48,527 bases of DNA from Desulfurobacteriaceae bacterium. Its GTDB lineage: Bacteria; Aquificota; Aquificia; Desulfurobacteriales; Desulfurobacteriaceae. Made by a program: the position numbers and the translations under genes. Positions 16,201 through 24,253 of this stretch are shown here, in pieces. The stretch lies in NCBI GenBank assembly GCA_027075275.1, contig JALTBO010000098.1:14742-63268 (forward strand). The letters run 5' to 3'. The first letter of the stretch is position 1; each line of letters opens with the position of its first letter. Under the pieces are notes generated by a model, which made no database searches, was not told where the DNA came from, and saw only the letters and a list, made by a program, of their open reading frames with translations.

Positions 16201-17031
16201 ATGGGATTGATGAAATACTTAATTGATGATTACAGGCGTTGGGTTTCCGGTGAGGCTTATCGGGAACTTGGTGTTCGAGAGGGAGCTCCTGGTGGCAAGG
16301 TCAGGAAGCTCCGTCCAGAAGTTGGAGATATTTTTGCTCTCTACACAGGAACCCTGCCCCTTTACGTTATGGTTGTTGAGGAGGATGAAGAGTTCCCAAC
16401 TGCTGTAGTTGTTACTCCCCAGTACGAGTTTGCAGGGAAGGAGGACGTTATTTTTAAGTTTGATAACCCCGAGAGCTCCCGCTGGGCTGCAGTTAAAAGT
16501 CTGGTTTTTTCCATCTATAGACCCTTTATTTCTGCCTCCTTTTACCTTGGCAGACCCTCTGAGGAAGAGGTTGGAATAGTTCTTAAGGGTCTGAAGGGAG
16601 AAGAGGTTCCGGCGGGGAGAACTGGTATTGATACAGAGTATGCCAGGGAGTTCAGAGAAATAGAGAAAGAGAGAGTAAAGCCTTTCTTACTTGCAACTGT
16701 TTCAACTTTTACGGAAGAGGTGAGCTCTATTGCCCTGCCTGAGCCCTTTCTTCTGACCATTGAAGAGGCCGGCAAGGTTCCTATGGCTGCAGCTGCCAAA
16801 GAAAGGGTTGTTGATACGCCTTTTGGCTACGTGGTTGAAGAAGGGAACAACGTTACCCTTGTCTTCAAAGAGGAGATTGCAGGTAAGGTAGGGGTTATTA
16901 AAGTTCCTACAGATAGGGGAGACCTTCCCATCTACTACGGGGAGCTCCGTCCCATTGAGTTTGTCAACCTCCCTGAAAGGGTCAGGAAAGCCATGAAGAA
17001 CCTGAAAGTGGAGGTAGAGGGTGAAGTTTGA
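16201..17031 (+). CDS. MazF-like protein, putative CalpT (protease target/anti-sigma)
   Basis: A 276-residue protein. I choose the ATG at 16201 because GGAGG sits five bases before it; the ORF-track GTG at 16180 has no SD. Residues ~40-140 match the PemK/MazF barrel in order: RPEVGDIFALYTG, LPLYVMVVEED, AVVVTPQYEF, DVIFKFDN, then AVKSLVFSIYRPF and YLGRPSEEEVGIVLKGL. The usual catalytic RPVVIV arginine is not obvious, so nuclease activity is doubtful. The C-terminal ~135 residues form a separate part (TPFGYVVEEGNNVTLVF...). Size and layout agree with CalpT, which the activated CalpL protease cuts into two fragments. It overlaps the Lon-SAVED gene by 11 bp. Confidence 0.65.
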   Translation: MGLMKYLIDDYRRWVSGEAYRELGVREGAPGGKVRKLRPEVGDIFALYTGTLPLYVMVVEEDEEFPTAVVVTPQYEFAGKEDVIFKFDNPESSRWAAVKSLVFSIYRPFISASFYLGRPSEEEVGIVLKGLKGEEVPAGRTGIDTEYAREFREIEKERVKPFLLATVSTFTEEVSSIALPEPFLLTIEEAGKVPMAAAAKERVVDTPFGYVVEEGNNVTLVFKEEIAGKVGVIKVPTDRGDLPIYYGELRPIEFVNLPERVRKAMKNLKVEVEGEV

Positions 17032-18445
17032 GGTTGAGGAGCTCCTCCGTTTGGGGAAGTTTTCAACGGCCTCTGAGCTCCTGAAGAGTAGGGGAAAGAA
17101 CCTTTCAGGGAAAGATATCGTCTCTCTTCTCAGCAGGGCTTTAGGGAAACCTCTCACTGAAGAGGAGGAACGGTTCTACTTTCTCCTTTTGAAGGAGCTC
17201 CTTTCCAGGCCCAACTGGAAGAAACTCCTCTCAGAGATTGCAGGGATTGGAGATAGGGAGTTTAAAAACTGGTACCTGTTCCGTTTTCCCGTTGTGAACG
17301 ACAGGGGAGAGGGAAGAATTGTAGAGGGTATTCTCATCAAACATACAGGGAAAGGGGGTAGAGTCCTCTTCGGTAAGAAGGTCGACCTGTCGAGGGTTGA
17401 GTCTGCAGCAGGTGAGGGTTTCTTCGTGGTTTTTGAGAGTGGGGAGTTTAAGGGAAACTCCTTTGAGGCTCCTCTCCTCTACACAGTCCTCTACGGTCCC
17501 GTTCCAGAGCCCTTTCTCCTTTCAGGGGTTTTAAAGGGGAACGGGTTTGAGGCCGATGAGGAGGAGGCAAAGAGGAGGCTTGCCCTGAGTGAGGGCAAGG
17601 TTCTCATATCCAGGTCCCGGGATATTTCAAGGCTCAGAGAACTCCTTGAAACGGATGAGGTTCAACTTCCCCTTTTAACTGTAAGGAAGAGTGGACAGCA
17701 GCTAAAACTCTTCTCCAAGGAAGTGTTTAAGGGCTGTAATTACGGTTTGGAGGAGCTGAAATCTTTAGGGCTGACCGATAGGGATTTAACTTTTCAACTC
17801 CCCTCAAACATTCCACCGGGGAACTGGATGGAGTACGTGGTCGGTTTCTCCAAAAAGTTGAGGAGGCTTTCAGATTTTGCCTCAAATCTTGGTAAGAGGT
17901 TCCGATTCCACCTCGGTTTTGACGGCCCTGCCTCCCTGTTTCTGGGTTTTGGTGTTGCAACGGGAATGGTTCCCTTCACTGTCTACCACTACAGGAAGGA
18001 GACTTCAGATTACGTGAGGGTAACCGATTGTACCAGGGACTACAAGGAGAGGACTGAAGAGTTTAGAGAGCTCCGTTTTAGTCTCCTTGAAGGGAAAATG
18101 GAAGAGGCCTGTATAGAGGTTAAGCTGGCTTCACACGAACCATTCTTCCCCAACTGCTCCAGCGTTTTAGAGGTTGAAATTAAGACAAAGAGGGGGAACA
18201 TAGAGCTGGAAAAGTTTGTAGATGTGGTGAGGGAACTCTACAGCTTCTTCAACCTGCTCTACGACAGGGGAGTTAGGAAGTTTAAGGTGATTTTGAGCGT
18301 TCCCGTTGTTGTTGGCTTTCTCCTTGGAACGGCCATTGGAAACTATTGGGACATTGAAGTTTATCAGTACTTTAAACCTGAGGAGAAGGTACTGCCTGTT
18401 TTAAACCTCAGGGAGATAGAAACCTTTGACCGGATTTCTATGTAG
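17021..18445 (+). CDS. Lon-like protease fused to a SAVED sensor, putative CalpL
   Basis: A 474-residue protein beginning at GTG after GGAGGTAGAGG. Residues ~95-205 resemble the Lon (S16) proteolytic domain. They have a candidate catalytic Ser147 in KGNSFEAPLLYTVLYG, the turn PVPEPFLLSGVLKGNGFEA, and a candidate Lys184 in EEEAKRRLALSEGKVLIS, mirroring the Lon order Ser...TGE...Lys...VLIP. Residues ~265-474 look like SAVED, a duplicated CARF-like cyclic-nucleotide sensor. Half one is FHLGFDGPASLFLGFGVA with VPFTVYHY; half two is VILSVPVVVGFLLGTAIGN with IEVYQYF and VLPVLNL. In CalpL, cyclic tetra-adenylate triggers oligomerisation and cleavage of CalpT. There is no signal peptide or membrane span. 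The ligand source is not encoded here. Confidence 0.72.
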   Translation: MKFEVEELLRLGKFSTASELLKSRGKNLSGKDIVSLLSRALGKPLTEEEERFYFLLLKELLSRPNWKKLLSEIAGIGDREFKNWYLFRFPVVNDRGEGRIVEGILIKHTGKGGRVLFGKKVDLSRVESAAGEGFFVVFESGEFKGNSFEAPLLYTVLYGPVPEPFLLSGVLKGNGFEADEEEAKRRLALSEGKVLISRSRDISRLRELLETDEVQLPLLTVRKSGQQLKLFSKEVFKGCNYGLEELKSLGLTDRDLTFQLPSNIPPGNWMEYVVGFSKKLRRLSDFASNLGKRFRFHLGFDGPASLFLGFGVATGMVPFTVYHYRKETSDYVRVTDCTRDYKERTEEFRELRFSLLEGKMEEACIEVKLASHEPFFPNCSSVLEVEIKTKRGNIELEKFVDVVRELYSFFNLLYDRGVRKFKVILSVPVVVGFLLGTAIGNYWDIEVYQYFKPEEKVLPVLNLREIETFDRISM

Positions 18446-18454
18446 AGGAACTGA

Positions 18455-19012
18455 TTACCAGTTAATTTCCGGTCTTCTCTCAACTTCCTCTCCAAACTTC
18501 AGGTACTCCATCTTTGTAAAGCCAAAGAGTTTTCCTACAAGGCCTGAGGGGAACGTATCAAGGGAGATGTTGAACTCCTGAACGATGTTGTTGTAAGTGT
18601 ACCGAAGCCTTGCTATTTCATCCTCAACTTCCTGGATACTCCTGTTTAAGTCTTCTGCAAGGTCTGAAGTTTTGAGTTCAGGGTAGTTCTCAAATGTTGC
18701 AAGAACGTTTCCAAGGATTGCCCGGGATTCTGCTTCCGCTTTTTCAATTTCTTTCGGTGAACTGGTTTTGAAGATGGAGGTGCGGAGCTCCGTCACCTTC
18801 GTCAGCGTCTCCTTTTCAAAATTTGCATAGCTCCTAACAGACTCAACCAACTGACTTATAAGGTCTAACCTCTTTTTGAGGGCAACCTTTACCTGGTTCA
18901 GCGTAGCCTGTGCCCCGTTCTTTAAGGTCTGAAACCTGTTGTAGACAGAAATGGTGTACAGGATAACCAGAACGAAAACTCCTAAAATAATCAGTAAAAC
19001 TATCTTTCCCAA
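18455..19012 (-). CDS. lemA: LemA family membrane-anchored coiled-coil protein
   Basis: A 185-residue protein. I start it at the TTG at 19012 because AAGGAGG lies five bases upstream and it yields the canonical LemA start [18 protein letters not shown]. The ORF-track start at 19078 would lie inside the upstream DUF2207 gene. After one N-terminal membrane helix comes a helical bundle with IYNRFQ-like [12 protein letters not shown], then [17 protein letters not shown] and [22 protein letters not shown]. That last segment corresponds to the family's YN..V..YN....FPS block. It is paired with DUF2207 as in many bacteria. The function of the pair is not established. Its 3' end is 9 bp from the convergent CalpL-like gene. 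Confidence 0.93.
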   Translation of the reverse strand: MGKIVLLIILGVFVLVILYTISVYNRFQTLKNGAQATLNQVKVALKKRLDLISQLVESVRSYANFEKETLTKVTELRTSIFKTSSPKEIEKAEAESRAILGNVLATFENYPELKTSDLAEDLNRSIQEVEDEIARLRYTYNNIVQEFNISLDTFPSGLVGKLFGFTKMEYLKFGEEVERRPEINW

Positions 19013-19031
19013 CGTTTCCTCCTTATTCGGT

Positions 19032-20822
19032 TTACCTTCCGCCGGCTCCTCCGCCTCCGAAGCCCCCTCCGGAGCCAAAGCCGGAGCTCCCCGACGGGCT
19101 TGCCTGAGAGATACTGCTTGAGAGGGTTGAGCTGAAAGATGAGAAATTCCCTCTCACAGCGTTAAGAGTTTTAACCTCTGGAATTTCAACTTTAGCAAAC
19201 TTTTTGAGTGCCTCCTCAACTTTTTCTGCAACTCCGAGGGCTGTTCCGTAAACCAGCCACTCCTTCCAGATTACCACATCTTCAGGGGCGTATTTTTTTA
19301 TAAGTGCAAAGTCTGAGAGGAATTTCTTAAACGCCTCCCATTGAAGTTTCTCCATGTAGTAGTTCTTCTTCCACCTTCCAAAAATCTGAGACGGAGAGGC
19401 GGCGGCTATAAGGCTCGCAATAAAAAGGGTAAGCGAGAGAATAAAGACGGAGTAGCCGTTGAACGTGGAGAAGAACCTGAGGAAGAAAAGGAGAGAGAAA
19501 GAGATGATGATGAAAAGGAAGAAAGAGAACCTGCCAAAAGTATCAGCAATTTTCACTCCCTTTAAGTTTAAGTGCCGGTTAACGAGCTCATCGTTTTCAT
19601 ACTTTAACAGAGAGTCCAGTTCAGCCTTCAAGCTCTTTAGATAGGAGATGTTCTTCTCATTCCTCGCCCACTCTACCCTGTTTTTAAGGGCTTTTAAAGA
19701 GAAGATGCCGTTAACCGAGTGGCGTTTAAAAAAGTCTGTAACCTTTTTTTCGTAAGGGTCTTCCGGCTCTTTCAGAACTTTAATCAAAAGGTCATCTCCT
19801 TCCGGTTTTACGCTGATAAACTCTCTCCTCATAAGGTCTAAAACCGTTGCGTAGAAGCCGTTCTCGTTGCCCTGTGCTGCATCTCCTGTAAAGAGGAGGT
19901 TAACCTCGTAGGGTTTCCTTTCCGGGTTGGGAATAAAGCTAAGGAACCTGGGAACTGTAAAATCCTTCTCTCTTCCGAACTTCAGGTAGATAAAGACAAG
20001 GGCTGGTGGGAGAAGAATCAGAAGGGTTTTAAGGAAAAGTATAAGGACGTTGCTGAGGGTGTGGAGGAGCATCGGAATCCTGTTTGCTCTTTCTGTTTTC
20101 CCTTTAACGTCTGAAACGTGCCGGGGAAAGCCGTAGGTGCTGAAAGGCAGGGTGAGGAGCTCCACTTCAACCAGGGAGTTCTGGGGAGCTCTCCCCCTCA
20201 CAACGACCTTTCCGTTTTCCCTTTCTACCGAAAACTCCTTCATATGGGAAAAGACTTCTACAATTTTGGTCTTTTCCGGAACAATCTCTATTACAACGTT
20301 TCTGTATGGAACGTGGAAGCCGGCCAGCTTGAAATTGAGATGGTAGAACCTTCCGTCTGTGTGGATGGGAGGGTAGAGATTGTATGTGGCGTTGAGTTTA
20401 TAGTCTCCCGGCGGGAATATATCTGGGTCAACAATTCCAACTTCGTTGGGCCTGCCGTAGAAAAGTGCTGTTTTTCTTGACCTTTCGCTTGTAAATTTCC
20501 CGTAGAGCTTTCCCCTGAAGTCTTTTACGTAGGAGTCTGAGGTTCCATTTTCGTTAATAACTTCAACGAACGGTTCAGAGAGTTTCTCTTTAAGAGTTAG
20601 CGGCACTTCCCAGTTCCTGAAAAGAACGTGGAACCTTCTATCTTTAACGTGGAACCTGTAGGTTTCGGAGAGCTCTATGGGAGATGAGAGGGTTATCCTG
20701 TAGTAAACGTCTGCCGTAAGGGGTTTAAAGAGGAGTCTCAGGTCAAACTCGGAAAGGAAAAGCCCCAAAAGGGAGATAATAGTAACAACGGCTATGATAA
20801 TTCCTGCCTTTTTACTTTCCAT
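19032..20822 (-). CDS. DUF2207 (YciQ-like) membrane protein with Gly/Ser-rich tail
   Basis: About 596 residues from my preferred ATG at 20822 ([13 protein letters not shown]); the longer ORF-track start runs into trmFO. It has an N-terminal membrane helix and a ~200-residue extracytoplasmic beta domain of the DUF2207 type ([17 protein letters not shown] to LPFSTYGFP). A membrane span ([24 protein letters not shown]) and a cytosolic region follow, then two more spans near residue 430-480. A low-complexity tail of Ser and Gly ([16 protein letters not shown]) ends the protein, as usual for this family. The tail ends 20 bp before lemA's start. On the minus strand TATAAA lies 12 bp ahead of the ATG, so the leader would be very short. 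Confidence 0.88.
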   Translation of the reverse strand: MESKKAGIIIAVVTIISLLGLFLSEFDLRLLFKPLTADVYYRITLSSPIELSETYRFHVKDRRFHVLFRNWEVPLTLKEKLSEPFVEVINENGTSDSYVKDFRGKLYGKFTSERSRKTALFYGRPNEVGIVDPDIFPPGDYKLNATYNLYPPIHTDGRFYHLNFKLAGFHVPYRNVVIEIVPEKTKIVEVFSHMKEFSVERENGKVVVRGRAPQNSLVEVELLTLPFSTYGFPRHVSDVKGKTERANRIPMLLHTLSNVLILFLKTLLILLPPALVFIYLKFGREKDFTVPRFLSFIPNPERKPYEVNLLFTGDAAQGNENGFYATVLDLMRREFISVKPEGDDLLIKVLKEPEDPYEKKVTDFFKRHSVNGIFSLKALKNRVEWARNEKNISYLKSLKAELDSLLKYENDELVNRHLNLKGVKIADTFGRFSFFLFIIISFSLLFFLRFFSTFNGYSVFILSLTLFIASLIAAASPSQIFGRWKKNYYMEKLQWEAFKKFLSDFALIKKYAPEDVVIWKEWLVYGTALGVAEKVEEALKKFAKVEIPEVKTLNAVRGNFSSFSSTLSSSISQASPSGSSGFGSGGGFGGGGAGGR

Positions 20823-20868
20823 GGCAGGACTTAATTTATACCGGCAAATTCCTAATAAAGGGAGAGAT

Positions 20869-22176
20869 ATGAAAGTCATTAACGTTATAGGTGGAGGACT
20901 TGCAGGGGTTGAGGCGGCTTACAGGGCTGCTAAAGAGGGGAAGAAAGTTCGTCTCTTTGAGATGAGGCCGAAAAAGACAACTCCTGCCCATAAAACCGAC
21001 AAACTGGCGGAGCTGGTCTGCTCAAACACTCTGGGTGGTATAGACATTACAACCCCGAGAGGACTGTTAAAGGCTGAGATGGAGAAGTTGGGTTCTTTGG
21101 TTGTTGAGGCTGCAAAGAAGACTTCCGTTCCTGCCGGGGGAGCTCTGGCTGTAGACAGGGAGAAGTTTGCCGACTACATAACCGAGAAGATAGAGAGTAA
21201 TCCCAACATAGAGGTTGTAAGGGAAGAGGTTGCAGAGATTCCTGAAGAGGGAATAACCGTTGTTGCAACAGGTCCTTTAACCTCAGATAAGTTTTCCCGG
21301 TTCTTGAGGGAATACCTTGGAGAGGAGGAGCTCCACTTTTACGACGCCATTTCTCCCATCGTTTACGCCGATACTATTGACTACTCAAAGTGTTTCTGGG
21401 GCTCCCGTTACGGGAAGGGTGGAGACGACTACCTTAACTGCCCGATGACTGAGGAAGAATACGAGCGGTTTTACAACGCCCTTATGGAGGCTGAAAAAGT
21501 TCCCCTTAAAGACTTTGAGAAGGCCTGCTATTTTGAGGGGTGTATGCCGATAGAGGAGATGGCAGAGAGGGGAAAACAGACGCTGTTGTTTGGTCCTTTA
21601 AAACCTGTTGGCCTTATTGATCCGAGAACCGGGAAACAGCCCTTTGCTGTTGTTCAGCTGAGGAAGGAGAACAGGGAGGGAACCCTTTTAAACCTTGTTG
21701 GATTTCAGACGAAACTTAAATACCCTGAACAAAAAAGGGTCTTCAGGCTCATTCCCGGCCTTGAGAACGCAGAGTTTGCCCGTTACGGAAGCATTCACAG
21801 GAACACGTTTATAAACTCCCCGAAGCTTCTTCTCAGAACCCTTCAGCTGAAGAAGAACCCGAAAGTCTTATTTGCCGGCCAGATTACGGGAGTAGAGGGG
21901 TATCCTGAGTCTGCAGTTACCGGGATAATTGCGGGGCTTAACGCATCAAAGCTCTCCGATGGCGGGGAGCCGGTCTACCCTCCAGAGACTACAATGGTTG
22001 GAGCTCTCCTTAAATACATCACAACAGCAGACCCTAAAACATTTCAGCCAATGAACGCAAACTTTGGCCTCCTTCCACCTCCCGAAAGGAGAATAAAGGG
22101 TAAACTTAACCGTAGAAAATACCTTGCCGAAAGAGCACTGAGGGATCTGGAAAAATGGTTAAGAGAACTTTCCTAA
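20869..22176 (+). CDS. trmFO: Methylenetetrahydrofolate-tRNA (uracil-5-)-methyltransferase
   Basis: A flavoprotein that makes m5U54 in the T-loop of tRNA using methylene-folate. The start is the ATG at 20869 after AAAGGGAGAG, not the upstream ATG at 20794, which overlaps the divergent gene. The protein is ~435 residues. It has the FAD-binding N-terminus [15 protein letters not shown] and the TrmFO signature [20 protein letters not shown], then [25 protein letters not shown] and [20 protein letters not shown] follow, with NANFGLLPP near the end. The LysM gene begins inside its last 22 bp. Identification is secure. Confidence 0.97.
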   Translation: MKVINVIGGGLAGVEAAYRAAKEGKKVRLFEMRPKKTTPAHKTDKLAELVCSNTLGGIDITTPRGLLKAEMEKLGSLVVEAAKKTSVPAGGALAVDREKFADYITEKIESNPNIEVVREEVAEIPEEGITVVATGPLTSDKFSRFLREYLGEEELHFYDAISPIVYADTIDYSKCFWGSRYGKGGDDYLNCPMTEEEYERFYNALMEAEKVPLKDFEKACYFEGCMPIEEMAERGKQTLLFGPLKPVGLIDPRTGKQPFAVVQLRKENREGTLLNLVGFQTKLKYPEQKRVFRLIPGLENAEFARYGSIHRNTFINSPKLLLRTLQLKKNPKVLFAGQITGVEGYPESAVTGIIAGLNASKLSDGGEPVYPPETTMVGALLKYITTADPKTFQPMNANFGLLPPPERRIKGKLNRRKYLAERALRDLEKWLRELS

Positions 22177-23366
22177 TAGTTTCTTTAATGGCTTCTACAG
22201 TTTACGGTGCAACTTACCAGATAAACGTCATTAAAGAGCAGGTTTCTCCAAAGGTAGAGAAACGATTTGTTCTTTACAAAATAAAAAAAGGGGATACGTT
22301 GTTAAAAATAATGAAACGCTTTAAAATTCCCCGCCGTTTACTCTATAAAGTTGCCAGACTTAACAACATAAAGAACCCGAACTTAATTTACGCTGGCCAG
22401 GTTATAAGGCTTCCTGTAGGAGAGGGAACGTCTGTTGTAAAAACTGCCCGGAAAGTTCCTAAGAGATTGAATGAAGAAAGGGAGCTCCAGCTGATTCAAC
22501 AGCTGGGAGGAAGGGTAAACAGAGACGGTTACCTGTTTATCGGAAGTAGGAAGATTTCATTTAGACAGAATCCACTTGTAACAGTTGGAGAGAAGAGGTT
22601 TCTGATAGATTTTTCAAACCTTCCGGGAAGTGTGAAGAAAGCCCTATCAGAAGTGGGAATTTCGGTTGTAAATGGGAGCTCCCTTAATACCGTTCTTGAG
22701 TCTGCCATCTCTGCCAACTTCTCATCCCTTCAGAGGAACGGAACGCTCATTATGGGAGAGAACGACGTTCTAACTTACCACTACGACTACCTTGCCTACA
22801 ACCGGTTTACAGGTCAGAGAACCGTAATAAACACATCACCCGATACTCCTCCTCCTTTAAAGAACCTGCTCTCTGCCTATGGAATTGCTGTTGTTGAACC
22901 GCAGTTTAAAGTTCCAGACGATAGTGAAGGGTGGGGAGAGCTGAAAATTCTAACTGGAGGGGGATTAAACAAGATTTCTCAGCTTATCTACCTCCTGACA
23001 GGGAAAAAAGGACAGCAAATTCCGGAAGGTATGGTCTTTCCGGATCTAAAACTGGCAGTTGTTTACGATTACATCACTCCCGAAAAGAGAACCGGCTTAG
23101 AACTTCAGGGCTACAAAGTGTTCATTCTTACGGGAAACTTCCTCAGCGATGTAGAGTCAATCCTTTCACTTGTTCCCATGGCAAATAAGTTTGTAAAGCT
23201 TGTTCTCTACGAACCTCCGGGAACTCAAGGAAAAAGGTCAAAGTTTGTTATAGAAGGACTTTTGATCTCCACTCCCAAAAAAGATTGGTTTATGGTAGAT
23301 ACGTTTGATAAACAGGAGGAAATTCCATATCTCCGCTACAGGGGAGTAAACCTGATTGTTTATTAG
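22155..23366 (+). CDS. Secreted LysM-domain protein
   Basis: A 403-residue exported protein. Residues 1-18 are a signal peptide ([17 protein letters not shown]). A LysM domain follows at ~40-90: [20 protein letters not shown], then [20 protein letters not shown] and VIRLPV, which would hold it to peptidoglycan. The remaining ~300 residues are not a family I recognise. They are predicted mixed alpha/beta with no cysteines to suggest disulfides and no obvious catalytic motif. The ATG overlaps the 3' end of trmFO by 22 bp, though the functions seem unrelated. The gene carries two GGAGCTCC octamers. Confidence 0.85.
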   Translation: MVKRTFLIVSLMASTVYGATYQINVIKEQVSPKVEKRFVLYKIKKGDTLLKIMKRFKIPRRLLYKVARLNNIKNPNLIYAGQVIRLPVGEGTSVVKTARKVPKRLNEERELQLIQQLGGRVNRDGYLFIGSRKISFRQNPLVTVGEKRFLIDFSNLPGSVKKALSEVGISVVNGSSLNTVLESAISANFSSLQRNGTLIMGENDVLTYHYDYLAYNRFTGQRTVINTSPDTPPPLKNLLSAYGIAVVEPQFKVPDDSEGWGELKILTGGGLNKISQLIYLLTGKKGQQIPEGMVFPDLKLAVVYDYITPEKRTGLELQGYKVFILTGNFLSDVESILSLVPMANKFVKLVLYEPPGTQGKRSKFVIEGLLISTPKKDWFMVDTFDKQEEIPYLRYRGVNLIVY

Positions 23367-23439
23367 AAAACTTGATAATAGATGATTTGCTATAATATCG
23401 CTTAAAATTTCCCGCTGTTTTCCTTTCAATTAAAGGGAG

Positions 23440-23465
23440 GAGTGCGGGGTTCAAACCCCGCACTC
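23440..23465 (-). terminator. Strong hairpin terminator after the 18-residue peptide gene
   Basis: Perfect 10-bp stem GAGTGCGGGG / CCCCGCACTC with a 6-nt loop, located 7 bp after the minus-strand peptide stop. On the minus strand it is followed by CTCCCTTTAATT, a weak T-tract. The loop TTCAAA gives it a passing look of a tRNA T-arm, but the loop is 6 nt and there is no acceptor or anticodon arm. Confidence 0.65.
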
Positions 23466-23472
23466 GGTACCG

Positions 23473-23529
23473 CTACTCGTCATCAGGTTGCGGTTTAGGT
23501 TTGGGTTTTCCTTTTCCCCTGCCAGCCAT
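23473..23529 (-). CDS. 18-residue Lys/Pro-rich peptide (not in ORF track)
   Basis: A minimal gene with a near-ideal ribosome site: AAGGAGGTGCCAG then ATG. The encoded peptide MAGRGKGKPKPKPQPDDE has a strikingly regular Gly-Lys and Lys-Pro alternation and an acidic end. It is followed by a strong hairpin terminator and lies 33 bp downstream of a small secreted protein gene in the same direction. The strong SD, exact terminator placement and non-random sequence argue for real expression. I know of no assigned function. A nucleic-acid- or membrane-binding basic peptide is one possibility. Confidence 0.6.
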   Translation of the reverse strand: MAGRGKGKPKPKPQPDDE

Positions 23530-23562
23530 CTGGCACCTCCTTGTAGAGATGTAGAAGAAAAA

Positions 23563-23907
23563 TTATTTTTTACTTTCTGAATTAGATGAGATCTTCGCTT
23601 CTTTCCACAATTTGTGGATCTTTTTGTATAGCTCCTTTTCAGCAATCCTTGCTTTTTTCTTACAGTTCCACAGTTGTTTTGTATCTTTTGCACTCTCTAT
23701 GCAGGCTTTTTCATCTTGGTAGATTTTAATTTCGCCGTTGATTTTTTCCAGTTCTATCTCTTTTCTCTTATCAAAAGAGATAGAGGCGTGTTTTTTGTGC
23801 CAGAACTTGTGTTTATGAACGGTTTCATGTTTAGTTGGTGTTCCAGCAGCAAAAGTGTTTGTTCCTAATAGACTGACGAGTACTGTTAGTAAGAGCCCTT
23901 TTCTCAT
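23563..23907 (-). CDS. Small secreted basic protein of unknown function
   Basis: About 114 residues from the ATG at 23907, chosen because GGAGG sits five bases upstream and a signal peptide begins there (RKGLLLTVLVSLLGTNTFAAG). The ORF-track start lies 28 codons further out, in the promoter. The mature part is rich in His and Lys (KHETVHKHKFWHKKHASIS), then a charged helix with two Cys (EKACIESAKDTKQLWNCKKKA). Those cysteines could form a disulfide in a helical hairpin. The His-rich start could bind metal. A good promoter precedes it. The family is not recognised. Confidence 0.7.
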   Translation of the reverse strand: MRKGLLLTVLVSLLGTNTFAAGTPTKHETVHKHKFWHKKHASISFDKRKEIELEKINGEIKIYQDEKACIESAKDTKQLWNCKKKARIAEKELYKKIHKLWKEAKISSNSESKK

Positions 23908-23938
23908 GTTTACCTCCATTAGTAGTAGTCTTCCTCTT

Positions 23939-23966
23939 AGTTTAGCGCGGTAAATTTTAAAGTCAA
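23939..23966 (-). promoter_or_regulatory. Sigma-70-type promoter for the small secreted protein operon
   Basis: On the minus strand TTGACT (plus 23961-23966) and TAAACT (plus 23939-23944) are separated by 16 bp, about 30 bp ahead of the ATG at 23907. This is the best -35 in the region and would drive the secreted protein and the 18-residue peptide. Confidence 0.6.
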
Positions 23967-24225
23967 TGGGTAAAAATTGCTTATATATCAATACTTTGAG
24001 GAAAGTATCTGCTGGAAAGCTTGAATTTCAATCAGTCTGTATAGGAAAAATGGGTATTTAGATAGTATTTTTTGGAAAAATTGCAACTAATGTTGATTAT
24101 TGATTAAGGAACCCCACTTCTATCTGTTAAGTTTAAAGTGTTTTAATTTAGGAGTACCTATTTTTTCTGTAGAGTTTAGAAGCAACTTTCTTTTAATTGA
24201 GAAACCCTGTTATTTTCTTAACCTT
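23967..24225. other. AT-rich stretch with no gene
   Basis: Together with the promoter this makes ~346 bp without a coding gene between the secreted-protein start and pgk's end. It is markedly more AT-rich than its surroundings, has no ORF with an SD, no GGAGCTCC, and no direct repeat that would suggest a CRISPR remnant. I see no recognisable RNA gene in it. It may hold an unrecognised small RNA or a decayed gene. Confidence 0.5.
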
Positions 24226-24249
24226 AAAGGGGTGGTAAACCACCCCTTT
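24226..24249 (-). terminator. Hairpin terminator after pgk
   Basis: Perfect 10-bp stem AAAGGGGTGG / CCACCCCTTT with a 4-nt loop, lying just past the pgk stop. Its stem begins with A's and ends with T's, so it can serve in either direction. Confidence 0.8.
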
Positions 24250-24253
24250 GAAT

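Noticed and set aside
17021-18445. SAVED protein as a CBASS effector
   Set aside because: No CD-NTase, Cap2/Cap3-type gene or nuclease domain is adjacent; the N-terminal domain reads as Lon-like protease with sigma- and MazF-like partners, fitting CalpL better.
19013-19078. Longer lemA start encoding an Ala/Glu-rich lead
   Set aside because: It overlaps the Gly-rich tail of the upstream gene in another frame; TTG at 19012 has AAGGAGG and gives the canonical LemA start.
23440-23475. tRNA T-arm-like sequence (GGGGTTCAAACCCC)
   Set aside because: The loop is 6 nt in a 10-bp perfect stem, with no acceptor, D or anticodon arm nearby; it is placed exactly as a terminator of a minus-strand peptide gene.
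23967-24225. Possible CRISPR remnant (AT-rich, TTTCAAT-like words)
   Set aside because: No word of repeat length occurs twice with regular spacing.
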